Shown here: piece by piece, positions 34,913 to 45,753 of the stretch
Numbering within the stretch: the stretch's first letter is position 1
Layout: each line of letters starts with the position of its first letter
From: Citrobacter enshiensis
GTDB taxonomy: Bacteria; Pseudomonadota; Gammaproteobacteria; Enterobacterales; Enterobacteriaceae
DNA: 64,000 nucleotides
Direction of reading: 5' to 3'
Assembly: GCF_029338175.1 (NCBI RefSeq)
Contig: NZ_CP119862.1
Coordinates: forward strand, 620,001 to 684,000
Translations under genes and position numbers: made by a program
The notes under the pieces: generated by a model
Told to the model about the DNA's origin: nothing
The model's database searches: none
What the model saw: only the letters and a program-made list of their open reading frames with translations

Positions 34913-35926
34913 ATGCGTGTATTGGGTATTGAGACATCCTGCGATGAAACCGGCATCGCCATTTACGACGATGAAAAGGGTCTGTTGGCCAACCAATTGT
35001 ATAGTCAGGTGAAATTGCATGCTGACTACGGTGGCGTGGTGCCTGAACTGGCCTCGCGCGATCATGTGCGCAAAACCGTACCGTTGATCCAGGCGGCGCT
35101 GAAAGAGGCGGGTTTAACGGCGAAAGACATTGATGCGGTGGCGTATACCGCAGGGCCGGGTCTGGTCGGCGCGCTGCTGGTCGGCGCAACCGTGGGGCGC
35201 TCACTGGCCTTTGCCTGGAATGTTCCTGCCATCCCTGTGCATCATATGGAAGGCCATCTGCTGGCACCGATGCTGGAAGATAACCCGCCGGAATTTCCGT
35301 TTGTCGCGCTGCTGGTTTCTGGCGGCCACACTCAGCTCATTAGCGTGACAGGGGTAGGCCAGTACGCACTGTTGGGCGAATCCATTGATGATGCGGCGGG
35401 TGAAGCCTTTGATAAAACCGCCAAACTGCTGGGGCTCGATTACCCAGGCGGTCCGATGCTGTCGAAAATGGCGGCTCAGGGTACTGCCAGGCGTTTTGTC
35501 TTCCCGCGCCCGATGACCGATCGTCCGGGGCTGGATTTCAGCTTCTCCGGCCTGAAGACCTTTGCGGCCAACACGATTCGCAGCAATGGCAATGACGATC
35601 AGACCCGTGCGGATATCGCCCGCGCGTTTGAAGATGCGGTGGTGGATACGTTGATGATCAAGTGCAAACGCGCGCTGGATCAGACCGGCTTTAAACGTCT
35701 GGTGATGGCGGGCGGCGTGAGCGCCAACCGCACGCTGCGTGCAAAGCTGGCCGAGATGATGCAAAAGCGTCGTGGCGAAGTGTTCTATGCGCGCCCGGAG
35801 TTTTGTACAGATAACGGCGCGATGATCGCCTATGCCGGGATGGTGCGTTTTAAAGCCGGAGCCACGGCCGATCTCGGCGTGACCGTGCGTCCACGCTGGC
35901 CGCTGGCAGAGTTACCCGCAGCGTAA
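34913..35926 (+). CDS. tsaD: tRNA N6-threonylcarbamoyladenosine synthase TsaD
   Basis: The 337-residue ASKHA-fold enzyme makes t6A37 in ANN-decoding tRNAs, with TsaB, TsaC and TsaE. Metal-binding motif HMEGHLLAP (His111, His115) and SGGHTQL are visible, as are the start [18 protein letters not shown] and the C-terminal [13 protein letters not shown]. Same length as E. coli. Divergent from rpsU. Confidence 0.97.
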   Translation: MRVLGIETSCDETGIAIYDDEKGLLANQLYSQVKLHADYGGVVPELASRDHVRKTVPLIQAALKEAGLTAKDIDAVAYTAGPGLVGALLVGATVGRSLAFAWNVPAIPVHHMEGHLLAPMLEDNPPEFPFVALLVSGGHTQLISVTGVGQYALLGESIDDAAGEAFDKTAKLLGLDYPGGPMLSKMAAQGTARRFVFPRPMTDRPGLDFSFSGLKTFAANTIRSNGNDDQTRADIARAFEDAVVDTLMIKCKRALDQTGFKRLVMAGGVSANRTLRAKLAEMMQKRRGEVFYARPEFCTDNGAMIAYAGMVRFKAGATADLGVTVRPRWPLAELPAA

Positions 35927-35934
35927 TGTTTGTT

Positions 35935-35964
35935 TGCCGGATGGCGGCTTCGCGTTATCCGGCA
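35935..35964. repeat. REP-like palindrome after tsaD
   Basis: TGCCGGAT and ATCCGGCA pair around a 14-base loop between convergent tsaD and ttdT; a typical enterobacterial REP unit. Confidence 0.75.
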
Positions 35965-36022
35965 AAACGGCCATATAAGAAGCGTATGGAAAAAGGGCGA
36001 CATTATGCCGCCCCAACGGGGT

Positions 36023-37486
36023 TTACAGCAAAACGAGAGGCATCCAGACCAGACCGGTTACCACCAGCAGAACGAGGAAGATCAGGCCGAAAATGGCACC
36101 TAACCGCCAGTAATCGACCGTTGGCAGATAACCACTGCCGTAGTAGATGGGGCTTGGCCCGGTCGCATACGGGGTAAGAATGCTGCCCAGACCAATGGCT
36201 GCGCCCACCATCAGGCAGAACACCGGTAACGGGATCTCCGGCATCGCCAGCGCGGCGGCGATCATCATCGGTGCCAGCGCTGAGGTATAGGCGGTGGCGC
36301 TGGCAAAGAAGTAGCGCAGCAGATAGAACACCACAATCAGCGCGACCATTACCATCACCGGCGAATAGCCGCTCAACCCGTTTGCCAGCAGCTTGCCAAA
36401 CCAGGTGATAAAGCCGGTATTGTTGAGTCCTGTTGCGAGGGTAATCAGCGAAGCGAGCCAGAAGAAGACGTTCCACGCGGCTTTATTACTGACGATGTCA
36501 TCCCAGGAGATGATGCGTAATACCAGCATTAATGCCACCACGCTGTAACCGACCATCGCGGCATCGATATAATCACCGCCTAAGATCCACAGCACCAGCG
36601 CGCCAACCATCAGCACCAGCATCTTTTTCTCACGTGAGCAGAGCGGACCCATCGCTTTCAGCTCCGTCTCCGCCCAGCGCGGTACCTGATCGCCTGATTT
36701 CAGTACTGGCGGATACAGCACGTAGGCCAGCCACGGCACCAGCAGGACCAACAGAATACTCAGCGGCAGCATGCCTAAGAACCAGTCTCCCCAGCTTAGC
36801 GCCGTATGGGCCGCGCCTTTCATCAGGCCAATCAGCAGCAGATTAGGCGCCATCGCGGTCAGGAAAATGGCGCTGGTCACGCAGTCGGCGACAATTCCCA
36901 TCCACATAATGTAGGAGCCAATAGAACGGGAACTGGTGTCATTGGGCTGTGAGTTATAGAGCGGCGGCAGGTTACGGATAATCGGGTAGATTATCCCGGC
37001 GCCGCGCGCGGAGTTGGAGGGGGTAACGGGAGCGAGGATCAGCTCAGAGAACATCACCGCGTAGCCAAGAAATAGCGTGCGATGCCCCATCTTTTTCACC
37101 AGCATCAAGGCAATACGCCGACCGAGGCCGGTTTTTTCATAGCCGGTGCCGAACATAAAGGCGGCGAAAATCAGCCAGATAACCGAGTTAGAAAAGCCAG
37201 AGACCGCCCACGACAGTGATTTGGCGGTAAATTTGAAACCTTCCTGCGCGAGCTGTTCCGGGCTGAACAGCAGCCACGGCGACAGGACGGCAATGATCGA
37301 AATCCCAATCATCGCGACTACCGCGCCCGGCACAGGTTCCAGAATGAGTCCCACGATGACACCGGTAAAGACCGCAAAATAGAGCCAGGTGTGGCTCTCA
37401 AGACCGGTGGGGACGGGCAAAACAGTAATAATGGCGATGACCACCAGCGGAGCCAGGTATCGCCACCAACCAGCTAAAGGTGCCAT
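36023..37486 (-). CDS. ttdT: L-tartrate/succinate antiporter TtdT
   Basis: The 487-residue inner-membrane carrier of the DASS/DIT family exchanges tartrate for succinate during anaerobic growth. There are about twelve hydrophobic segments, and signature runs are SELILAPVTPSNSARGAGII and GLGSILTPYATGPSPIYYGS. Strongly similar to recalled E. coli TtdT throughout. Third gene of ttdA-ttdB-ttdT, 48 bases after ttdB. Confidence 0.96.
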   Translation of the reverse strand: MAPLAGWWRYLAPLVVIAIITVLPVPTGLESHTWLYFAVFTGVIVGLILEPVPGAVVAMIGISIIAVLSPWLLFSPEQLAQEGFKFTAKSLSWAVSGFSNSVIWLIFAAFMFGTGYEKTGLGRRIALMLVKKMGHRTLFLGYAVMFSELILAPVTPSNSARGAGIIYPIIRNLPPLYNSQPNDTSSRSIGSYIMWMGIVADCVTSAIFLTAMAPNLLLIGLMKGAAHTALSWGDWFLGMLPLSILLVLLVPWLAYVLYPPVLKSGDQVPRWAETELKAMGPLCSREKKMLVLMVGALVLWILGGDYIDAAMVGYSVVALMLVLRIISWDDIVSNKAAWNVFFWLASLITLATGLNNTGFITWFGKLLANGLSGYSPVMVMVALIVVFYLLRYFFASATAYTSALAPMMIAAALAMPEIPLPVFCLMVGAAIGLGSILTPYATGPSPIYYGSGYLPTVDYWRLGAIFGLIFLVLLVVTGLVWMPLVLL

Positions 37487-37534
37487 TGTCGTATCCCTGC
37501 GAAGAGGGAGAGGCGCAAAGCCTCTCCGGAAGGG

Positions 37535-38140
37535 TTATTTGATGTAATGGACGTGCTCGCAGATCTCGTCGACGATAGGACCGCGACGTGCGGCGAACTG
37601 TTTTTTGTTTTCGGCGATCAGGTTGTTGCCGTGGGTGTCGATAGAGACAATCAGCGGACCGAACTCTTTCACCCGGCAAACCCAGAGGGATTCCGGCATG
37701 CCGAGTTCCGTCCAGTGCACTTCTTCAATCTCTTCAACCTGGGTCGCAGCAACGACTGCGCAGCCCGCCGGGAAGATCACGTGCAGCGCTTTAAATTTCT
37801 GGCAACCCTCTTCGGTGAGCGGACCCATGCCGCCTTTACCCACCACCAGCTTCACGCCGGTCTGCTCAATAAACTCTTTTTCAAAGGCTTCCATGCGCAT
37901 GCTGGTAGTTGGGCCGACGGAGACCATCTCCCACTTCTCCCCGTTCTTACGCACGATGGGACCGGCGTGGAAAATCGCTTTGCCGTTGAGGTCGTAAGGG
38001 ATCGGACGCTTAAGTTCGATCAGGCGACGGTGGCAGACGTCGCGGCAGGTCACCAGTGTGCCGGTCAGGTAGATCACATCGCCAATACGGATATCTTCCA
38101 GGTCTTCGGCCTTGATCGGGGTAGTCAGGATCTTTTTCAT
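37535..38140 (-). CDS. ttdB: L(+)-tartrate dehydratase beta subunit
   Basis: The 201-residue beta chain of the class I Fe-S fumarase-like tartrate dehydratase (L-tartrate to oxaloacetate). Family motif [15 protein letters not shown] and [15 protein letters not shown] are present. Overlaps ttdA by ATGA, so subunits are coupled. Near-identical in length to E. coli. Confidence 0.96.
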   Translation of the reverse strand: MKKILTTPIKAEDLEDIRIGDVIYLTGTLVTCRDVCHRRLIELKRPIPYDLNGKAIFHAGPIVRKNGEKWEMVSVGPTTSMRMEAFEKEFIEQTGVKLVVGKGGMGPLTEEGCQKFKALHVIFPAGCAVVAATQVEEIEEVHWTELGMPESLWVCRVKEFGPLIVSIDTHGNNLIAENKKQFAARRGPIVDEICEHVHYIK

Positions 38141-39048
38141 AACGCGCTCCGGGTGTGGGACAGGTTTTCGAAGGAGAGGTCAGAATGAACCAGCAGCGTG
38201 CCGCGACGGTGCGCCCAGCAGCCGGTGGAAACCGCCACGCCGATCGTCGACGGGTGGCGCGCGGCGGATTCGATATGCACGCCCATCACTGAGCTGTTGC
38301 CGGTGAGTCCTTGCGGGCCAATTCCCAGCCGGTTAAGTCCTTCTTCCAGGCGCAGTTCAAGCTCGGCGGCTTTTGGATTTGGATGTCGTGTGCCAATCGG
38401 GCGCAGCACCGCTTTACGTGAGAGTACGGCGGCGGTTTCAACAGAGGTTGCGATTCCCACGCCCACCAGTACCGGCGGACAGGCGTTTACGGCCAGCGTG
38501 GAGATATTTTCAAAGACGAATTTCACCACGCCTTCGTAGCCTTCGGAGGGCATTAGCACTTTGGAGCGTCCCGGCAACGTACAGCCGCCGCCTGCCATGT
38601 AGACTTCGATTTCTGCCTCATCGCCGTCGGGGATGATGTCCCAGGTCACCCACGGCACGCCGCTGCCGGTGTTTTTACCGGTGTTTACTTCGTCAAAAAT
38701 CTCTACCGCATTGTGGCGCAGCGGCGCTTTCACGGTGGCATCTTCTACGGCCTGTTTAAGAATGCTTTGCAGCTCACCCAGCAGCGGGAAACGGGAACCG
38801 ACCTTGACAAAAAACATGATCTCGCCGGTGTCCTGACAGGCCGGGCGGTTCAGGTCGATAGCCTTCTGCATGTTGTCGAACATGGTGTGGTAAATGATTT
38901 TACCCATTGGCGAGGTTTCGCCTTCTCGCAGCTGTTTTAATTTAGCCACCACGTCGTCGGGCATCCGGGTAGAAATCATGGCGGTAAAATTAGCGACAAT
39001 TTCTGTCAACGTATTAACCGCGTTTTGATTATTTTGATTGCTCATCAT
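38137..39048 (-). CDS. ttdA: L(+)-tartrate dehydratase alpha subunit
   Basis: The 303-residue alpha chain holds the [4Fe-4S] cluster; candidate Cys ligands are in [23 protein letters not shown] and [11 protein letters not shown]. Start at 39048 follows GGAG. It is divergent from ttdR over 209 bases, where the TtdR-dependent promoter is expected; fumarate dehydratase activity is low in this family. Confidence 0.96.
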   Translation of the reverse strand: MMSNQNNQNAVNTLTEIVANFTAMISTRMPDDVVAKLKQLREGETSPMGKIIYHTMFDNMQKAIDLNRPACQDTGEIMFFVKVGSRFPLLGELQSILKQAVEDATVKAPLRHNAVEIFDEVNTGKNTGSGVPWVTWDIIPDGDEAEIEVYMAGGGCTLPGRSKVLMPSEGYEGVVKFVFENISTLAVNACPPVLVGVGIATSVETAAVLSRKAVLRPIGTRHPNPKAAELELRLEEGLNRLGIGPQGLTGNSSVMGVHIESAARHPSTIGVAVSTGCWAHRRGTLLVHSDLSFENLSHTRSAL

Positions 39049-39257
39049 GTTAACTCCAGTTCTTTATTTATCTGGAAATAAATTCTCCGAAGTAAACTAC
39101 CACTAAAAATGTGGGTTTATATTTTTTGCTGCTGTGTATATGTAATTAACAGTTCGTGAATCATGCTGTAGAAAGGTGATGAAAATTGAGCAAAGGCAGG
39201 GATTGACGGCGTGAAGAGAATTACACTGCGGTTATCAAAATCACGGGTAATCCGAAA

Positions 39258-40208
39258 ATGCTGAATAACTATCCCTTAGCCAAAGACCTGCAGGTGCTGA
39301 TTGAAATTGTCCATACGGGAAGCTTTAGCGCGGCGGCGGCGGCGCTGGGGCAAACGCCCGCATTTGTGACTAAACGGATTCAGATCCTCGAGACAACCCT
39401 TGCCGTCACGCTGCTGAACCGCTCGGCAAGAGGCGTTGCGCTCACGGAAAGCGGGCAGCGGTGCTATGAACATGCGCTGGAAATTCTTACCCGGTATCAG
39501 CATCTGGTGGATGACGTGACGCAAATCAAAACCCGTCCGGAGGGAATGATTCGCATTGGCTGTAGTTTTGGTTTTGGGCGTAGCCATATTGCCCCCGCCA
39601 TTACCGAACTGATGCGCAATTATCCTGAATTACAGGTCCATTTTGAACTCTTTGATCGGCAGATTGATTTAGTGCAAGACAATATCGATCTCGATATTCG
39701 GATTAATGATGAAATTCCAGATTATTATATTGCGCATTTGTTAACAAAGAATAAAAGGATATTGTGTGCGTCCCCCGCGTACTTGCAAAAATATGCTGAA
39801 CCGAAATCATTACAGGAATTATGTCATCATGATTGCCTGGTGACAAAAGAACGTGATATGACCCACGGAGTATGGGAACTGGGAAATGGCGAAGAGAAAA
39901 AATCAGTGAAGGTAACGGGCCATCTTTCCTCCAACAGTGGTGAAATTGTTTTGCAATGGGCGCTGGAGGGAAAAGGAATTATGTTGCGTTCTGAGTGGGA
40001 TGTGCAGCCGTTTCTGACCAGCGGCAAACTGGTTCGGGTGTTACCGGAGTATGCGCAAAGCGCCAATATCTGGGCTGTTTATCAGGAACCGCTTTATCGC
40101 AGCGTGAAGTTAAGGGTATGCGTGGAGTTTCTGGCGGCATGGTGCCAGCAGCGGCTAGGCAGGCCCAATGAAGGCTACCAGCCTGCGCTGACGATGGGCA
40201 GCGAATAA
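39258..40208 (+). CDS. ttdR: LysR-type activator of the tartrate operon
   Basis: The 316-residue LTTR activates ttdABT under anaerobic conditions with L-tartrate or meso-tartrate. N-terminal winged [23 protein letters not shown], then VTKRIQILE. The effector domain follows from about residue 90. E. coli TtdR is about 310 residues; the C-terminus here is slightly longer ([14 protein letters not shown]). Ends two bases before convergent plsY. Confidence 0.95.
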   Translation: MLNNYPLAKDLQVLIEIVHTGSFSAAAAALGQTPAFVTKRIQILETTLAVTLLNRSARGVALTESGQRCYEHALEILTRYQHLVDDVTQIKTRPEGMIRIGCSFGFGRSHIAPAITELMRNYPELQVHFELFDRQIDLVQDNIDLDIRINDEIPDYYIAHLLTKNKRILCASPAYLQKYAEPKSLQELCHHDCLVTKERDMTHGVWELGNGEEKKSVKVTGHLSSNSGEIVLQWALEGKGIMLRSEWDVQPFLTSGKLVRVLPEYAQSANIWAVYQEPLYRSVKLRVCVEFLAAWCQQRLGRPNEGYQPALTMGSE

Positions 40209-40210
40209 GA

Positions 40211-40828
40211 TCACTCAGGATCTTTTTCGCTCTTCTTCTTCAGTTTTGTCCAGATCTTCGTCTCCTGGCGACGCCACAGTCGCTGGATGTTGTCATGGTG
40301 ACGCAGCAAAATCAGGCACGACAGCAAGGAGACCGGGAGGGTGAACTGCGGTTTAAACCACCAGACATAGAATGGTGCTATCAGGGCGCTGACAATAGCG
40401 CCGAGCGATGAATAGCCGCTCAGTAACACGGTCAGCAACCAGGTGCCCGCCATGACGCCCGTTAAGTCCCAACCAATCGGCGCTATCGCGCCAAATGCGG
40501 TAGCAACGCCTTTGCCACCTTTAAAACCAAAGAAGACCGGCCAGATATGCCCCAGACAGGCAGCGATCGCAATCAACCCCAGCCAGAGAGGGCTGACGCC
40601 TAACGCGTATGCGCCCCAGACGGGCAACATCCCTTTCAGGACGTCGAAAGCCAGTACTGCTACGGCCGCTCCCTTGCCACCGATTCGTAACACATTGGTC
40701 GCGCCCGGATTACCGGAACCGCTCTGACGCGGGTCGGGCAGTCCAGCGATGCGGCAGACCAGAATGGCGCTGGAAATTGAGCCGCAGAGGTACGCGAAGA
40801 GGATCATTCCAGGCGCGATTGCACTCAT
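40211..40828 (-). CDS. plsY: Acyl-phosphate:glycerol-3-phosphate acyltransferase PlsY
   Basis: The 205-residue membrane enzyme makes lysophosphatidic acid from acyl phosphate. Signature motifs are [13 protein letters not shown] (phosphate loop) and [13 protein letters not shown]; a third, [12 protein letters not shown]-like run follows. Five or so membrane segments. The basic, charged tail [15 protein letters not shown] is cytoplasmic. Confidence 0.96.
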   Translation of the reverse strand: MSAIAPGMILFAYLCGSISSAILVCRIAGLPDPRQSGSGNPGATNVLRIGGKGAAVAVLAFDVLKGMLPVWGAYALGVSPLWLGLIAIAACLGHIWPVFFGFKGGKGVATAFGAIAPIGWDLTGVMAGTWLLTVLLSGYSSLGAIVSALIAPFYVWWFKPQFTLPVSLLSCLILLRHHDNIQRLWRRQETKIWTKLKKKSEKDPE

Positions 40829-40934
40829 AAGCTGTTCCGTTTTGAAAATGTCGTGTTAAACGTTACTTCTGTGGATAATACGCATAATTCGCCGGAAGTG
40901 GTATCCGGGTTAGCCAAAAAGCGAGCAGGTCGTG

Positions 40935-41303
40935 ATGGATATTGTATTTATAGAGCAACTTTCGGTCATCACCACTATCGGTGTTTACGACTGGGAACAG
41001 ACAATTGAACAGAAACTGGTGTTCGATATCGAAATGGCGTGGGACAACCGCAAATCAGCCAAAAGCGATGATGTGGCGGATTGTCTAAGCTATGCTGACA
41101 TTGCCGAAACGGTTGTCAATCACGTGGAAGGCAGTCGTTTTGCGCTGGTTGAAAGGGTGGCAGAAGAGGTTGCCGATCTGCTGTTGGCACGGTTTAATTC
41201 TCCGTGGGTGCGTATCAAGCTCAGTAAACCCGGCGCCGTGGCGCGTGCGGCGAATGTCGGCGTAATCATTGAGCGTGGCAATAATCTGAAAGAAAATAAT
41301 TAA
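40935..41303 (+). CDS. folB: Dihydroneopterin aldolase
   Basis: The 122-residue enzyme converts dihydroneopterin to 6-hydroxymethyl-dihydropterin in folate synthesis and epimerises dihydroneopterin. Motif TTIGVYDWEQTIEQKL has the conserved Glu, and VRIKLSKPGAVARA the conserved Lys. ATG 40935 gives the E. coli length; a GTG three bases earlier is in frame. Confidence 0.97.
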   Translation: MDIVFIEQLSVITTIGVYDWEQTIEQKLVFDIEMAWDNRKSAKSDDVADCLSYADIAETVVNHVEGSRFALVERVAEEVADLLLARFNSPWVRIKLSKPGAVARAANVGVIIERGNNLKENN

Positions 41304-41394
41304 CTTTATAATTTTTAAACCAAATGGGTATAAATGGGTCTTAACACAAGATCCATTTTTTGCTGCATGATTTTTTACATTTAGGGGTTTATTG

Positions 41395-42213
41395 ATGAGC
41401 GATATGCACTCGCTGCTGGTGGCGGCAATATTGGGTGTGGTCGAAGGATTGACGGAGTTTTTACCCGTCTCCAGTACAGGGCACATGATTATCGTTGGCC
41501 ATCTGCTGGGGTTTGAAGGCGATACCGCGAAGACGTTTGAAGTGGTGATCCAACTGGGATCTATCCTGGCCGTCGTGGTGATGTTCTGGCGACGTTTATT
41601 CGGACTGATCGGCATTCACTTTGGTAAGCCGCCGCATGAAGGCACCGGAAAAGGGCGTTTGACGCTGGGCCATATTCTGTTGGGGATGATCCCTGCGGTG
41701 GTGCTGGGACTGGTGTTCCACGACGCCATTAAATCGCTGTTTAACCCGGTTAACGTGATGTATGCGCTGGTGGTCGGTGGTTTGTTGCTAATTGCAGCGG
41801 AATGCCTGAAGCCGAAAGAGCCGCGCGCACCGGGTCTGGACGACATGACCTACCGTCAGGCATTTATGATCGGCTGTTTCCAGTGTCTGGCGCTGTGGCC
41901 GGGGTTCTCCCGCTCGGGCGCCACGATTTCCGGTGGTATGCTGATGGGCGTGAGCCGTTATGCGGCCTCTGAATTCTCCTTCTTGCTGGCCGTGCCGATG
42001 ATGATGGGCGCCACGGCGCTGGACCTCTACAAAAGCTGGTCCTTCCTGACGGTTGCCGACATCCCGATGTTTGCCGTTGGCTTTGCCACTGCGTTCGTCG
42101 TCGCGCTGGTGGCGATCAAAACCTTCCTACAACTGATCAAACGCATCTCGTTCATTCCGTTTGCGATTTACCGATTTATCGTTGCAGCGGCTGTTTACGT
42201 GGTGTTCTTCTGA
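41395..42213 (+). CDS. uppP: Undecaprenyl-diphosphatase UppP (BacA)
   Basis: The 272-residue membrane phosphatase recycles undecaprenyl pyrophosphate; overexpression gives bacitracin resistance. Active-site motifs: [16 protein letters not shown] (Glu-rich) and [13 protein letters not shown] (Arg). About eight hydrophobic segments. Start ATG 41395; frame opens at an upstream TTG 41392. Confidence 0.96.
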   Translation: MSDMHSLLVAAILGVVEGLTEFLPVSSTGHMIIVGHLLGFEGDTAKTFEVVIQLGSILAVVVMFWRRLFGLIGIHFGKPPHEGTGKGRLTLGHILLGMIPAVVLGLVFHDAIKSLFNPVNVMYALVVGGLLLIAAECLKPKEPRAPGLDDMTYRQAFMIGCFQCLALWPGFSRSGATISGGMLMGVSRYAASEFSFLLAVPMMMGATALDLYKSWSFLTVADIPMFAVGFATAFVVALVAIKTFLQLIKRISFIPFAIYRFIVAAAVYVVFF

Positions 42214-42221
42214 TTTAAGCT

Positions 42222-42254
42222 TGCCGGAGAAGACGTTTACGCGACTATCCGGCA
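42222..42254. repeat. REP-like palindrome between uppP and cca
   Basis: TGCCGGA (42222-42228) and TCCGGCA (42248-42254) flank a 19-base loop; a REP unit between convergent genes. Confidence 0.7.
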
Positions 42255-42267
42255 TTTATTCCTGCAA

Positions 42268-43506
42268 TTATTCCGGCTTAGGGCAGCGCAATGCTTTCCA
42301 TTCCGTCACGGCGTCAATACGGCGCCGGGTCAGCTCTTCACGGATCTCCTGGCCTTTAAATCCTGCATCAACCACCTCTTTGGTCGGTACGGCCTGCGCC
42401 ACCTGCCAGGCTTCTCGTAACCAGCGGCCTTGTGGATAGTCCGCCGCTTCAAAGCCCGTACGCCCGCGAACATCCGCTTCGCTGGTCAGCGCGATTTGTT
42501 CCACCCGTTGCGGTTTTCGCCAGGCATCAATCGAATCGAACAGTTTAACGATCGTTTTTGGCTGCAAGATGGGGAAGGTATGAATGAGATCGTGGAACTC
42601 CGCCACCAGTTTGGCTAAATCGCGAATATCATTGGGAACACGTAAACGCTGGCATAACTGTTCCACCAGTTTAACGCCCGCCGGGCCATGACCGTGATGA
42701 CGCGGCCAGAACTCCTTTGGCGTTAACCCTTTCCCCAAATCGTGACACAGCGTGGCAAAGCGCACATCCACTTCCGGGCTGAGCATGGCGGCCATCGACA
42801 GCGTCATCAGCGTGTGGATCCCGGTGTCGATTTCCGGGTGCCACTTTGCCGGGGCGGGGACGCCAAACAGGGCGTCTATTTCGGGGAACAGCACGCGCAA
42901 CGCGCCGCAGTCGCGGAGAACCTGGAAGAAGACCTGTGGGTTACGTGTGGTCAGGGCATTTTCGGTTTCTTTCCACACCCTTTCCGGCGTGAGGTGTTCC
43001 AGCTCACCGGCGGCCGTCATCTCACGCATGAGCGTCATGGTTTCATCAGCAATACGGAAGCTGAGGTGGGCATAGCGGGCGGCAAAACGCGCCACGCGCA
43101 GGACGCGCAGCGGATCTTCGCTGAAAGCGGGAGAGACATGGCGTAGCAGGCGGTTGCCCAGATCGCGACGCCCGTGATACGGGTCGATTACCTGACCGTC
43201 GTCGTCACGCGCAAGGGCGTTGATTGTCAGGTCACGGCGCTGCAAATCGTCTTCCAGCGTCACGTCGGCGGCGGCATAACAGGTAAAGCCGGTATAACCG
43301 GAACCCGATTTACGCTCGGTGCGCGCCAGCGCATACTCTTCTCGTGTTTGCGGATGAAGAAATACGGGAAAATCGCGGCCTACCTGCTGGTAGCCCGCGT
43401 CAAGCATCTCCTGAGGTGTGGCGCCAACCACCACCCAATCTTTATCTTTAACCGGTAGCCCTAACAACGCGTCCCGAACAGCACCACCGACCAGATAAAT
43501 CTTCAC
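42268..43506 (-). CDS. cca: tRNA CCA-adding enzyme with HD phosphohydrolase domain
   Basis: The 412-residue enzyme adds or repairs CCA at tRNA 3' ends. Nucleotidyltransferase motif [13 protein letters not shown], the [11 protein letters not shown] segment with catalytic acidic residues, and an HD domain ([25 protein letters not shown]) giving phosphatase/phosphodiesterase activity. Start is GTG 43506, as in E. coli, with AGGAGAGGAAG upstream; the frame opens nine codons earlier without support. Confidence 0.96.
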   Translation of the reverse strand: MKIYLVGGAVRDALLGLPVKDKDWVVVGATPQEMLDAGYQQVGRDFPVFLHPQTREEYALARTERKSGSGYTGFTCYAAADVTLEDDLQRRDLTINALARDDDGQVIDPYHGRRDLGNRLLRHVSPAFSEDPLRVLRVARFAARYAHLSFRIADETMTLMREMTAAGELEHLTPERVWKETENALTTRNPQVFFQVLRDCGALRVLFPEIDALFGVPAPAKWHPEIDTGIHTLMTLSMAAMLSPEVDVRFATLCHDLGKGLTPKEFWPRHHGHGPAGVKLVEQLCQRLRVPNDIRDLAKLVAEFHDLIHTFPILQPKTIVKLFDSIDAWRKPQRVEQIALTSEADVRGRTGFEAADYPQGRWLREAWQVAQAVPTKEVVDAGFKGQEIREELTRRRIDAVTEWKALRCPKPE

Positions 43507-43569
43507 GCCACTTCCTCTCCTGAAAAACATCATCTCTCAATGATATGTCAGTGTGGAAGAGAAGGCGAT

Positions 43570-44190
43570 TTAGTTCATCCAGCGGTCTTTGCGCTTACGG
43601 CTTGGGATCATGTGCGGCAGGACGAGGCCGAGTAACAAACCAAGCCCCAGCACGCCGCCGCCATACATAAACCACTGCATGATGATGGTGCGCTGTTTGT
43701 CATCAAGCTGCACGCTGGCAGCATCGACTTTCTTCTGCGCGACAATCAGCTCGTTTTTCAGCTTCTGGTTCTCTTCTTTTAACCCGTTAATCACGCTGTC
43801 GCTCTGGGACACTTTTTGCTGCATGTCGGAGGTGCGCTGATTCCAGGTCGTATCAATATTGTTGAGCTTATCGGTCAGCGTTTTGACCTGATTTTCCAGA
43901 TCCGGTACGCGGATACGCAGGCTGGGTGTGCTGTTCAACTCTTTCATCGGGATCCAGGCAGTACGACCGGTACTGTCTTTTACCTGAGCATAATTGGTAT
44001 TCGCGTCGGTTTGTAAGAGAGTCACTTCTTCGCCGGCGTTAATCGTCCCCAGCAGGCGATAGTTGTCCCCCGGGCCGCTGCGGACCCAGGTGTTCAGTTC
44101 GTCAGAAACATAGCGCTTTTCTTCAGCATGGGAGACGGCAGTGGCGCTAAGTGCAAGTAAAGTTAATCCAATCAGGCGTAATTTTGGCAT
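43570..44190 (-). CDS. ygiM: SH3-domain membrane protein YgiM
   Basis: The 206-residue protein has a signal peptide (MPKLRLIGLTLLALSATAVS, cleaved after HA), an SH3b domain (about 25-90, STWVRSGPGDNYRLLGT-like), a periplasmic coiled coil (about 95-170) and a C-terminal membrane helix (MYGGGVLGLGLLLGLVLPHM). TIGR04211 type; function not well known. Divergent from ygiF. Confidence 0.92.
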   Translation of the reverse strand: MPKLRLIGLTLLALSATAVSHAEEKRYVSDELNTWVRSGPGDNYRLLGTINAGEEVTLLQTDANTNYAQVKDSTGRTAWIPMKELNSTPSLRIRVPDLENQVKTLTDKLNNIDTTWNQRTSDMQQKVSQSDSVINGLKEENQKLKNELIVAQKKVDAASVQLDDKQRTIIMQWFMYGGGVLGLGLLLGLVLPHMIPSRKRKDRWMN

Positions 44191-44430
44191 CAGGCTGTCG
44201 TTATTGTCATAGAAAGTGGAACGATAGTAGTGGCATCAGTGTCTCTACGCAAAGCATTCGACATCAATCGGAATCTTCTGTGTCATCTATGCCACTGTTT
44301 CAAACTTTTACGCCCGTCAAATTGCTCGTTGTATGGCAATTTGGCGCAAAATACTATGTACTGACAAACAAGAACGCATTAAGTTCGCCGTCATTCTTCC
44401 CATTGTGACATAACCCATAAGTACAAGGCC

Positions 44431-45732
44431 ATGGCTCAGGAAATCGAATTAAAATTTATCGTCAATCGCGAAGCGGTAGACGCACTGCGTGACCATCTGC
44501 ACACGTTAGGCGGGGAGCATCATGCCCCCAGTCAATTGCTGAATATTTACTACGAAACATCAGATAATTGGTTGCGTAGTCACGATATGGGGCTGCGTAT
44601 TCGGGGCGAGAACGGTCATTATGAAATGACCATGAAAATCGCTGGCCGGGTGACAGGAGGACTGCATCAGCGTCCGGAATACAATGTACCGCTGACCGAA
44701 CCGACGCTGGATCTCGGCAAACTCCCCCCCGAGGTCTGGCCAAACGGCGAAATGCCAGCCGATCTCGCTTCACAAGTACAACCGCTGTTCCGCACTGATT
44801 TTTATCGTGAAAAATGGGTGGTTGAGGTTGAAGGCAGCCAGATTGAAATCGCGCTCGATCTGGGGGATGTGAAGGCGGGAGAGTTCGCAGAGCCTATCTG
44901 CGAACTGGAGCTTGAGCTGTTAAAAGGCGATACGCACAGCGTGCTGAAACTGGCAAATCAGCTGGTTTCCCAATCCGGATTACGCCAGGGCAGCCTGAGC
45001 AAAGCGGCCCGTGGCTACCATCTGGCGCAGGGAAATCCTCCGCGTGAAATTAAAGCGACAGGAATTCTGAAGGTGCCTGCCAAAGCCAGCGTTGAGCAGG
45101 GGCTTGAGGCCGCGCTGGAGTTAGCGTTGTCACAGTGGCAATACCACGAAGAGTTGTGGGTGCGCGGTGAGAAAAAGGCCAAAGCCGATGTCCTGGCGGC
45201 GATGGGGCTGGTTCGCCACACCATCATGCTGTTTGGCGGGATTGTTCCTCGTAAAGCAAGCGCTCACTTACGCGATTTATTAACCCAGTCAGAAGCAACG
45301 ATCGCCTCTGCGGTTTCAGCGGTGACGGCGGTTTACAGTACACAAACGGCGATGGCTAAACTGGCGTTGACGGAATGGCTGGTGACCAAAGCCTGGCAGC
45401 CGTTCCTGGATGCCAAAGCGCAGGACAAAATTGCAGGTTCGTTTAAGCGCTTTGCGGATACTCACCTCTCACGGCATGCCGCTGAGCTGAAATCTGTTTT
45501 CGGCCAGCCGTTAGGCGATCAGTATAACGATCAGCTTCCGCGTCTGAACCGCGACATTGACAGCATCTTATTGCTGGCCGGTTATTACGACACCCATGTG
45601 GCACAGGGCTGGCTGGAGAACTGGCAGGGATTACGTTATGCGATTGTGACCCGCCAACATATTGAAATTGAACATTTCCGCAACGAAGCGATTTCTCAGG
45701 AACCGTTCTGGCTGCACAGCGGAAAACGATAA
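44431..45732 (+). CDS. ygiF: Inorganic triphosphatase YgiF (CYTH-CHAD)
   Basis: The 433-residue enzyme has an N-terminal CYTH tunnel domain starting with the ExExK signature (QEIELKF) that hydrolyses tripolyphosphate, and a C-terminal helical CHAD domain (about 220-430) with conserved His/Arg. The start ATG is preceded by AAG-rich leader. 21 bases upstream of glnE, probably co-transcribed as in E. coli. Confidence 0.95.
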   Translation: MAQEIELKFIVNREAVDALRDHLHTLGGEHHAPSQLLNIYYETSDNWLRSHDMGLRIRGENGHYEMTMKIAGRVTGGLHQRPEYNVPLTEPTLDLGKLPPEVWPNGEMPADLASQVQPLFRTDFYREKWVVEVEGSQIEIALDLGDVKAGEFAEPICELELELLKGDTHSVLKLANQLVSQSGLRQGSLSKAARGYHLAQGNPPREIKATGILKVPAKASVEQGLEAALELALSQWQYHEELWVRGEKKAKADVLAAMGLVRHTIMLFGGIVPRKASAHLRDLLTQSEATIASAVSAVTAVYSTQTAMAKLALTEWLVTKAWQPFLDAKAQDKIAGSFKRFADTHLSRHAAELKSVFGQPLGDQYNDQLPRLNRDIDSILLLAGYYDTHVAQGWLENWQGLRYAIVTRQHIEIEHFRNEAISQEPFWLHSGKR

Positions 45733-45753
45733 TCTGGCAAGGATACGTCTTTT